Source: Panopea generosa (lineage: Eukaryota > Mollusca > Bivalvia > Adapedonta > Hiatellidae). Taken from it: 64,000 nucleotides of DNA. Where the stretch lies: the NCBI GenBank assembly GCA_029582155.1, contig CM055902.1:11877041-11941040 (forward strand), read 5' to 3'. Below are positions 38,801-50,800 of this stretch, in pieces. A program made the position numbers and the translations under genes. The first letter of the stretch is position 1, and each line of letters starts with the position of its first letter. The notes beneath the pieces are model-generated. The model ran no database searches, had not been told where the DNA came from, and worked only from the letters and a program-made list of their open reading frames with translations.

Positions 38801-41800
38801 ATTTGCCTGCTAAACCAAATACATCATTTCTTGCGAAGTCGGTGGCGTTTCACTTCTGTACCAAATTTAGCACAGACTTTGTTCTTCACGTCTGCAAGAA
38901 GAAATCGCAACATCTTTGGAATACTTGGACTTTAATACAAACAAATAACACAGAACTACTTTATCAAATCGTCACTTACAAGGGACGCAACTTTTTTTAA
39001 AACAGTATGTATAACGTAGGATCATAATAAAACCTTTTTTTTTTAATGGAGATGCCTTCGTAATGATTCTGAGTTGAGCCACCGTCCTTCCGCAATTAAC
39101 TGGCAAGTTTTCTTATATAAAACAAGCGGGACTTGAACTTATAACCTTATCAGTGAGAGGTAAGTGATTTTGAGACGGCACCTTAGACCACTGAGCCACG
39201 GAGGACCCTTACACTTTTACATAATTTCATGTTGTAATTATAATTCCATGTTGTAATTATAGAATAACGCCACCTGTTAGATAAAGAACTTTTTTTATGT
39301 CATGAACATTGTTTTATGGAAAAAAAACATATTATAACAGTCTAGTTAAATACTTTTTCAAGTATTATCCTATCAATATACATCCCGGTTTATATTTTCC
39401 AGGAAATTGGTTTATGGCTGCCTCTAACCCGACACAAATGGTCCCTCTTCGTTTTGAAATGATTGGTAGCACCAACCACAATGGGACTACGGCTGGCCGT
39501 ATACCATTCCATGTTATTGGGGATATAACATACTTCGACCCATACCCCACTTTAGATGAAACACAATTACAGGTACTTCTGCAGCTACGTCATACTCCAA
39601 ACCATCACTGCGTTATTATGTGACGGACTGTACTTAGTCCTTTGTCGCTGGAGCCATAAGTGTAATTAATAAAGGACATGGGATAAAATGCGATTTTTAC
39701 TCATATACTCACATCAAAACAATATTAACACCTATCAACATAGAACATTAATGGAAAATGGAATCTCCAAGTATTATTAAATGATTTCTTTTTCAATTTT
39801 TCTAATTTCATATTTGATATTTCAGTATGTCTCAGTTTGACAAATACGTTTGTATTTCATCAAAATGGTCAGTTGCCAGTTTCATACTAGTAATTAACCA
39901 CCCAATCCTTAAAAAAAGCTATTTCATTATAATGTTATTTTTTAATTCGAGAATTGGAATTTTCAATTAAATTGAATGAAATCAAGATAGACATGCATCA
40001 GTTTATATTTTTCGTAATATGTTTTATAAATGATTTGCAAATACATGTGTTTTATATAACATATTGGTTCGTTTTTTCTACTAACACTAGTATGTTCTAT
40101 CACTCTGTAACAACCTAGGTACCTCCAGGCGTCTTCTGTCCAGGTCGAGCCTCCCGAAAACCCATGAATTTGTTGCCAACAAGTTTCAGTGTGTCCATGG
40201 AAAAAATAGATATGGATAACAAAAGAATAACTTACCAGGATGTAAGGAAAGTCGGATCTACAGTCATTTTGTATAAATTTGATTTTTTTTTAATTTCAAT
40301 TGTTTCTCTAATTTACGTAGGATGAAATCTAATTAAACTTTTCTTATTGAAATGTTCATAGTCGATATAACAGGCAGTGTTAATTCTCTATCTGACTTCC
40401 GCATGTAAACATGAATGAGACAGGTCGATAATTAGGAATTAACAACATCAATGGATGGATGAATTAATGAATGAATGAATGAATGAATGAATGAATGAAT
40501 AAATGAATGAATGGATAAATGAACGAATTTATGAATGAATGAATGAATAATCATTATGAATGAAATACGTTTGTTTACAGAGAGTAACCAAATTAGTCAG
40601 AAAATAAGCTAGTTTATTTTGTGACCCTTACAATAAAAAATGTGTAATGATTATCAATTTTGGTTTGTACAACTAATACGACTTGAAGATATATTTCCAA
40701 TATTATATGATAAACCTTCAGTACATATGTCCTTACAATGACCTTTATTTGAGGCAGATATATTATGACTCCGGCAAGCGTCTCGTGAGAAGAGATTACA
40801 AAGAAGCGTCTGCCAACGACCCGGATTCTACAATGGAAGTGTTTGATTTCAATTTAGGTAAAACAAAATACAGCAATAATAAAAATCAATTACAGCAACA
40901 GTTAAAACAAATACAGTAATGGCAAATGTAACTAAGAGATTGGTATTAGTATCTGTAATACACAAATAATTTAAAGTTGAGAACGTAGGCCGATGGAGCC
41001 GAGTGTTTAGAAATAGTTTTGTTCTAACAATGCATATCCTTATTTGGCACAGACTCTTACAATATTAAATTTTACTAATTCTAAAATAGTCGGACAATAT
41101 TAGAAGAACTTCTTGGAGAAGTGCAATTTTAGATTTGCCATCAATTCTTTACAATGCGCTAAATATATACTGAAAGGGTAAAAATTTCAGATCCACATTA
41201 TCAAACTATTATTGTAAGCGATAATTAGTTTTAAATATGTTTGTAAATGTATATTATTATTATTGACAAAAATCTTTCATTAAATACTTTAACATGCAAA
41301 CATTTTATAACTGTAAATATCGCTTATTTCATATAATAAAGCATTTTAATGATAAAGTATTTACTTACTCACATACATGTGAAGGCCATTACAAATGTGC
41401 CTCTTCACCATTGTAACTTCACCAATTTATCAGCCTGGTGCTGTGGTGCGGTATGAAGACATGCTCGTGTCCTTTTCAAACCATGTCTTGAAATTCAGTG
41501 CAGTTGTGTGATAAAATGGGAATGGATAGAATTTAAAACATAGACGCATTAACATTTATTAAATCAAAGAACAGAAGTCCTGATAGCCGAACTTTAAGAA
41601 ACATCCATACTCCTTCCGAGGTTTTATTGATATAATTAGTACTGTAGCAGTTGGTTTATTTTATGTTGTTGTTATCTTTTAAAATCATAAAATACAATGT
41701 CCACACTTTGTTTTTATTTATTTGATTTGTTGCATATATCAATATAAGAAATAAATGAAATTCGACAACAAAAGGTAGTCCCGGTTTCATATAATCAATT

Positions 41801-44800
41801 CTCGATTAGAAATTTAGTCAGTGTTGTCTCATAATTATGTGAATTGTCTCAACCGTGAAAAGCATTTTTTTCATGTTTTCCTCAAATCATTTCAGGAGTT
41901 CATTATAATATGGACCCGTATATGGGCACTTGCCAACCTATTTCTGCTCTGACCCTTGGAGATATGTTTGTAGCAAACAACGGCAATTCGACGATAAGGA
42001 TGCAGTCTGCCAACGAGTTCTTCCACTCACAAAACGCTAACATCCAGTACGCAGGGACGGTAAGACGCACAGCAACACTATATAAGAAAAAAAATGTCTG
42101 TAGTTTTAAGATTTCAACTTAAATGTAGGTAAAATAATAATAAAATGATAATAATAAAAAAATAATAATAAAATAAAAGCTAATTTGACAATCTTTTATT
42201 AAAAATGTAACAGTGATGCAGATAGTTCAATTTAGTTTATTTTTTATATCAGAAGTAAATGCGCGGTAATAGTATCAACTAATTATATTCATATATTACA
42301 TATGTCATGAGCAATTCAATGACTCATTTCGATAAGAAATTGCTTATATTACAACAGGTAGTATTTGGTTCAGAATTGTAGCCATAATTAAGAAAACTGT
42401 TTTTAAATGTTTTTGACTTTACGTATTTGTTTAATTAAAATGAAAAATAAATATACTTAAACATGTAAAACAACAGAAAATGTATATACACAGCTTTAGA
42501 CATATGTAAGATTACTTCCTTACAATTCCTTTGAATGCTTCTTATGTTGTATAGTATGTGTATGTACTAAGAAACCATGTTGAACAAACTATGAAATACG
42601 AGTATGTTTGAATACATTTTAGAGAAAAACAAGGGGCGTAACTTGTGATGTTTGGGTTGGCGAATACTTGGATATCGAAGCGTACAGTAATTTTACGGCA
42701 GAATGGTATTTTACTAAGGTACGTACAAGCATAGAGGCGTACCATTAAAATATACTTCGTTAACTTATATCATTTGAAGTAAATATATCAAAGATATTTC
42801 TTTTTGTAGCTCGTCAATGGTCGTTTCAAGGCGGTTGTGAATGTTATATATGTGGTATTTATAATATTGTATGATTGCTGTTTTGGTGGTTGTGTTCCGT
42901 TCATGATGTGTCGTATAATATAGATCTATATTCTATTTTTGTTTATTCTGCTGCTGAATTTATATATATACGTATTTATTCAATATTAAAAATAAAAGTA
43001 TGACATGTATATCAATACAATGATCATAATTAACAAATAAATATTAATTAATATTATCCGAAATATTTTATTTGAATGTCTTCACCCGATTTTAAAATGG
43101 TAGTTTATTTGATGTGTTGGTGTTTTTTTTTCAGGACTCTTGGAGAACAGCTGTTGGAAGTATCATACAGCCAGCATCTTTATTTAGAATAAATATTTGG
43201 CAGGTACTAAACTATTACATGTATCTCCCAAAATTCCGTTCGCTTTCAAATATTACATAAACAGTTTTATTAAATTACGAGTAATGTTTGCATAGCATAG
43301 TTGAATACGCAAAACATGCATGGTGTATTATATAACACATATTTTTGGTATACATAATTTCATATTCTTCTATTGTTTTATTAGTAATGTATTGATTGTA
43401 GAATGGGTGTTTTTAATGAAATACCCTGAGAACTCGAACTTCCCCATGGTTACGCATCAAACTAATATTTACACCTTATACGCATTAAAGCATAGACATA
43501 TTTATGAAAAATGCCAGACTACTTTTTAATAAAAATTATTTACCTATAAAAGCAAATGTATATTTCCTTGGAATTTTGTCATGGCCCTCAGTGGTTGGGT
43601 GATCTAAGGCGATGTTGTGTAATTCAATGCTCACTTATCTCATAACGGCTGAGGTCATGGATTCGAGCCTAGCTCGGTCCAAACACTTTATGTGAGAAAA
43701 TATGCCAGTTTTTACTAAGATTAATTCTGAAATCTTCCACTACCAATAATACTCTATAAGTCATTTATAATATGTCGTGTGTTCAAAATGGCCTTTAACC
43801 CCATCATAAAGTAGTGTCTTTTACACAGACAACATCGTCGGATACCCACGGGTGTCAATTCCGATACTCTCCATACATCATCCGTGGGAAATTACGCTAG
43901 CTCAGCGTCGTTTTATTTGAACAGAACAGAACAAAATACAGCTAACGTTAACGTCTTATAAAAACAGCGTTTGAATGAAACTAGCGTTTCGATTGGATAA
44001 CGTTCCCTTCATGAAATCGTGAAGGAACCAATCATATCGCTGCGTTGTGGCTTGGTAGGAACGACGCAAACCTTGTGTAACATCCCATGGATGATAAATG
44101 GAGAGTATCGGAATGTATTACACGCGGGTATCCGACGATGCACAGATAAAGACTATATTAAAATTAGATTATTTTGACAGTATTGACAGACGCCTTTAAT
44201 CGTTCTCCATAGTTACGCCGCTTTCCAGTATAGAAACAAAAGTATTTGCCTGCTTCAGAGTTTCATTGTTGCGTGCATGTGTCTCGGTATAGGTTAGAGT
44301 CAGTTGACAATTCCATGTAACTTCTAACAGGCCTAGATGTGGATCTACTTTCTGGAGCGCTTTCATTGGCTGAGGAAGTAGGTCAACATCGACCGACGGT
44401 CATGGCATTCTATGTAAAGTGCTCTATTCGAATTTTAAAAATCTAAGCAGTTTTACTAGCTGCAAAAGTAGGACAACATCTTAGATGTTTATGTTCGTTT
44501 TAAGACGAGCATCTTGGTCATATAGGCTTGTCTTTGAACCTGTCAATGCGATAGGAGACGTGAGTGAATATGACGTGCGTCTCATTAAGCATTAATTAAA
44601 TTACGCGTATGCACACAGGTAAAATACAATACCTATATCATTGTAGTGGTAACTGATGTCTTGAGTAAATCCTTTTTACAATAAATATGTTAACGAGCAG
44701 ATACCAAAGTAGTGCAGTATTTGTAATATTATTTAAACGTCACATGTTACAACCCAATCATCAGTAATTATATCCGTCATCTAATGTACATTGATAATAC

Positions 44801-47800
44801 ATGTAATACTTTTCTGAAACGTCATAATGACATATTTCAAATTAATAATGATCAATGAATAATATTATGAAATAAAAAATGTTCTGTTTTGTTCCGTACC
44901 CCGTTTATATTTACAATAATTTGGAATTGGTAGGCAACAAGTCTTTTTTATATAATAAGAGAACCGTTTTGGAGAGAACTATAACTGATGTTATAATAAC
45001 TTGTAGTTCAATCCAGTTGCATATGTTATTTATGTATTGTTATCATGCGATGTTCATTTGTATATATCGATATATGCAGCATACGTTATGAAATATGTTT
45101 AAACTATATTGAACGGTACAGCTTATACTGAACGTTGCAGCTTATACTGAACGGTACAGCTTAATATACTGAACGGTACAGCTAACCAGTCATCTGGCAT
45201 TATATACATTTTCTCAAAAGGGGTATCAATGTAATGTTCTTGAAATTTGGACTTGAAAAGGAAAAACATTAAAGTTACATAAAACATAATTGTCTCTTTA
45301 TGGCATATACACATTTTAATAGCGCGACTCCATATTTTGACGAATACAAAAGTGGCGGGTAAGCTGTTTTGTTCAGTTCGGTTATATAATGAGGTTATAT
45401 TTATTTTCTATGATTTTTAAGGGGTCCGGGTCGAGGGTAGCTAAGCTGTCGCCCATAGAGTGGAATATTATTCGAATGGAAAACGTGGCGCCAACACAAG
45501 ACGTGTTTAACGTGGCACCGTGTTTCCCACCGCCGCATAGAATTCGAATGATCGTACATTTCTTTGGTAAGCAAGCAAGAAAATCGCATTTTGCTGTTTT
45601 TATCTTTTATCTTGTTCAATTAACTGAATATTGAGGTTTTAGTTCGTGCAATAAGTGGTTTCTGGTTGTCATTCGGGAAATAAATTGTTATGCTATAAAG
45701 TCACTTACTAATGTAACATTATGGGCATATATGGGGAAAGTCACATTTGAGCATTTTGATTAGTCAGCTCCCTCAGGGAAGTTTGAATGCAGTCACAGTT
45801 TAGGAAGCATTCAGTTACTATGGCTAGTGGTACAGGTAGTGAATTACCTGCTTTTTCATTGGGGTTAATAGACCTGATTCGGGAAAGACTACGATTGCGG
45901 TGGTTGTGTTTTTACTACTACGTAATTATTTTGCAGTTATTTTCTTATTCTAGTATTGTAAATTGTTATATTTTGTTCCTGGGTAGAGAGTGGATCTGTC
46001 CTAATATTTTCTATTGGCATCCAACATCATTTTTGTAATAGGGTGTCGTTAAACCAAATTAAAATATGAAATGGTTAATTTTTAAATTTTAACTTTTTTT
46101 TCAGTCACAAATAGAGGTCCATTGACGTATGTGAGTGCAAGCTATCTGCGGGATACGTTACACATTCAACTGGTGGATGCTGCTCTCCTTCCACCGCTCA
46201 GAATTGCTGGTGTATCGGTATGAATATAATTAGTATACATCTTTTCCAGTCTAACTTCATCTTATAATATAAAACATGAATTTGAATTTGGAAATATTTA
46301 AATGTATTGATGCACTATTTTGTTATATCATCAAGTTTTTCTTTACTATGTTATTGCGTTCACATGGTTCCAGCGCCATTTTATTATAACAACGGCCAAA
46401 ATTCCAATACTTTCCTATGCTTCTTTATAAGAAAATTATTTTGGTACACTTTTCAATGTCATCTCATTATGCTGACAGATTTTGTTATCTATTAAGTATG
46501 TTGGCTCACTCTTCCACACCACTTTACTTTAACATGGTGAAAAGCCAAATGTATGAATTGAAAAGATCTCTGTATCAATGTTTTGTTTGTCTTGCTCATT
46601 TATATACAATATAATTGTATCTTATTCTTCATGCCACTTTTGCCTGTTGAATAATCTAGAAATATATCATGAAAAAAATAATGTTAAAAGTAGTCATCCT
46701 GGTGGCGATATTCTGTATAATTGTAAAGACATACATAAAGATACTCCCCATTTAAATAGCTCTTATTATGTGCATTTTGTTTGTTTTTGCTCCTGGTTAC
46801 ACACACATTTGTAATATATAAACATGCCTGTCAACCATTTGTACGGTTTGTTGGGGATGGCCCAACCCGACCCACCACAGACCTATTACTGGGTGATAAA
46901 ATGGGTCAACATATATTTGGTGATTGAAATTTTAAAAAAATATTCTCCCACACCGTCTTAATATTTCAATGTACTTTGATTTTACCACATTTTCCATATA
47001 ATTATTATGTAAAGTAACAATATAATAATGAAAATGATCAAATCATGTGACCACACGAAGTTAAACAGGAATAACTGAAGGTATGCTTGGCATTGCATAT
47101 TTTACACAATGCAAAATATAAATTAAAAAATATTTAAAAATAAAAAACATGAAATAAAACATCTGATTTATTTTACCATTTAGAACTACAACACGAATTA
47201 TTTAGAATTTTAAATACACCAAGAGGTAACAAAATCCCATATCAAATCAGAGCTTCGAAATTGAAATGGATGAATTCATATTCTAAATAGAAGAGCTCTC
47301 TTTACCCGTATTACGTCATGAGTTGCTTAGCAATATCCACTGCATCACTATGGTTGAAAAAATAGAACACAAACTGAAGTCACGTGACAAAATGCGTCGT
47401 AATTATAAGGCACGTGGGGTGTTATTTTATTCTTATCAGAGCACTAATCACTCTTCAACACAAAACTTTATATTCTAACGTGTTCTATAGTGATGACTTA
47501 AGATAGCGCACATGTATGTAATGTTAATGTGTATACCTATATTTTTCAATCTTCAGATCATTATAAACGGAGACAGCGACCTGTATTTTGACGCCACCTT
47601 ATTGGACAACGCTCCTGTGCTCAATCGGAAAATCGTCCCTCCCCCGCCCACACAGCATTCGCTCATCGCTGCCTTTGAATTTTTAAAGGGAGTGGTCAGC
47701 AGCGGAAAACGCGTGAATATAAGTAGCACCACACAGGTATAACCACGAAAAATAGTTTCAAATAAATATCAGATATTTAAAAATAACTGTTCTGATTTAC

Positions 47801-50800
47801 ATGGTGGTATGCAACCACGTGTAACTGAAACGATTTTGACAATTTCACTCATTTTTGCTTCTATGCGTTCAGTGTAAATATTTTATTATGTGAATTTTCT
47901 ATGTGTTACGTAAAATACAAACTTTATGATGGCGTTAAGTTACACACAGTTCCCAAGATTCCTTGTATCCTATAAATAAAATTATATCTCATCAATTGAT
48001 CCCTCAGAAGCACCGAATTAATTCAAGAGGTGAATGCGGCAGCTTTGGTTTTATTTAGCCTATTCGTGAGGGGTCATTTACACCAATAACACATGGCGTT
48101 TGGCAGTAGTGTGTTTCCAAAAATATATTGAATGCGCTATTTGTTTCCAAGGAACCAGAAATGTTAACATCAGGGAAGAAGGTTCGGTTTTTATGAGTCT
48201 GTTCATGAATAGGCAATCATATATAAAGCAAACCACACACCTAAGCACCATTTTAAACGGTACACTTTATTGCCAAAATATGAATACGACTGTTTTCAAT
48301 ATCCTATTTACTTCTTATATTACAAATTTCAAATGTTCGCGATGTCTTTAAAATAAATCAATATTCGTACCAATGAATTTTTTGCACTGTTCTAATCCAT
48401 TTGTATTGAGTGTTCACCTGCCACAAAGTCACGCATGACGTCATTGTGTTAATGATTAGTCAACTGAAATATGTCTCATGAGCTTTTATGTATTCTCAAA
48501 AACGATTGGCCGATTCAAAATATTTGAAAAATATAAATGTGCATCCAATATATGCCTTGGTCGTTGAAATACACTTCGAATCACTGATTTTTTAACAGTC
48601 GAAACGCCAGTCAGTGGTTCGAAGTATATTTCAATGTCCAAGGCATATAATAAATACATATTTATATTTTTTAATTATTTTGAATCGACCAATCCCGTTT
48701 GATTAAAAAAACAAACAAAAAACATGTAGCTCTACTGCCGTCAATCACGTGTATCATGTACCATTTTCTTGGGATAATGCTTTGATCTCACATCTTTATG
48801 TAGATATCCTCACATGTTAAGCAATGCGTAATAACTATGTATTAAGTTCCATTTATTTTCAGAAGTATGTCTTACTAAAAGCGGATGCTATCGTCAAGAT
48901 AAATTATATGCAAGAATTCGCAACAACACCAAGAACAACTGTTCCATCAACCCGTGAAAGGACTCCGCCGACTCCAGAAAAAACGCCTTCCACGTATAAA
49001 CCGGAAACTCCTACAGAGCGTACGCCATCGCCTCCACCCAAGACTTCAATGGCGCCTCCAACGGAAAAACGTGAGTATGACCTGGGCAACAATCAACTAG
49101 CATGCATCATTTCATTTAATAGAGGGAAATTTGATTGTTGGCGTTGAAGTTCCGATTACAATGAATTGTTTTAGCTGGAGTCTCACGAAGCACGGTGTTT
49201 GATTGTAATAACCGTAGGTAGCTGATGAGATACATGTATATATTCATAAACTATCAGAACTAGCTTTTAATATGCAAACCACACACACGCAGTATAAAAA
49301 GACAGAGGCATGTGCGCAACTGTTAATGCAAACAAAAAGCACCGGATTTATTGTTTGAGAGCGTGCCTAATGTTCAATGACGATTCCGTGTTAGCCATTA
49401 TCATCACATTATCATTTCACATTTGTTAAATAATTTTGTGACGGTGATCAATCCAGACAAATAAGTATGACTTAATTGTATAACTATAATTGTATTTGCG
49501 CGTCATTTTTGCGCAGACGTTACTGTCAGCTTCCTGTGGCGGTGTCATAACGTTCCACAATCAGATTTACGTACACGTATATTACTAAATACTCTCCATG
49601 GAGCATATAAGTACGTTTGAGTGTTCTTTATATGAAATAAAATCGCCTGACTTCTTATTTCAATGTCGTGGTGTGGATTCGAACCAGTTTTAGTACAGGT
49701 ATATGAGAGAATAAATAAATGTGTTCGTAATAAAGTTATCATTCCTTTCAGAGATCACCCCATGTGAATGCCCACAAATAACGTGCCCACCGATAAAACC
49801 AATAACATGCGCGCCACAGACACCATGTCCGCAACTAACATGCCCGAGTTGCTCGACAACACCGTGCTCATGTACATGCCCGCAAGTAACGTGTCCATCG
49901 ACGACGATAACACCATGCCCATCACCGAAGACATGCCCGCCACTATCATGCCCGGCATGCAAGTCAACATCATGCCCTTCCCAAACACCATGTCCACAAA
50001 CAACTTGCCCTACAACAGAACCATGTGTAAAATGTCCGAATGTCACGTGTCCAAAACAAAGGCCGTGTTTAAAAACATGCCCTACACCGAAAATAGCGAC
50101 AAAATGTCCGCCTCTTCCATCCCCATTACCGTGTACGTCACAGTCGTCAACTGTCTCTAACACACAGCAAACTGGCAAATCTAAACAAACGGGTGTAGAC
50201 AACCCGGGAATAAGTGGAGGTACGTATAAAAAAATCATATATTTTACAATATCAGAAAAAGGATTGGAACAAAATGCTAGCAACTGATGTTTCTCTACTT
50301 GTCTGTATATGTTGTAACGGTTTTTTATACATTTAAATAAATGTTTAAAAAATCATCGCAAAAAAAAGTATGGATTTACCTTAACACGTGCAAATACATT
50401 AACTTTCAACGATGGGTGCAGTCAGCTTCGCTCACGTTACTTCAAAGTTAATCTGTCGTGATGAATCACGATAAATGACCAGTCATTTAATAAACTTATG
50501 CATTTCATTAATATTTACTTTCTGTATGGTACATGACCCTTCAACGGATACAATTTAAAGTTTTTTGTGGCATTATTTACAATTATTTTTCAACGATTTT
50601 ATTATTTTCGTTATTAAGTTTCTTTCCCTTTACTGACATTTGTAGTCAGCATAATTAATTTGCTCTTTTTATTTTAATATTTTTTAAAAGAAAAGTTGTG
50701 TTTTTTTTATTCAGTCTAAACGTATCCGCAAAGGTGTCCTCGCGTATTTCTTGTGCTCTTGTCAATTAAGTATTGGTCGTTAAGTGTCAGCTTTCTTATC

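Noticed and set aside
43917-43936. GAACA repeats that might be a (TTCTG)n LINE tail in reverse.
   Set aside because: Only three units, inside a well-bounded inverted-repeat element, with no LINE sequence beside it.
49690-50283. 197-codon His/Gly/Val-rich frame on the - strand, and a second + strand frame (49768-50160).
   Set aside because: Both are antisense or shifted readings of the Cys-Pro repeat of exon 15. The repeat composition (TGC/CCA/ACA triplets) avoids stops in several frames. Splice sites and phases support only the Cys-Pro frame.
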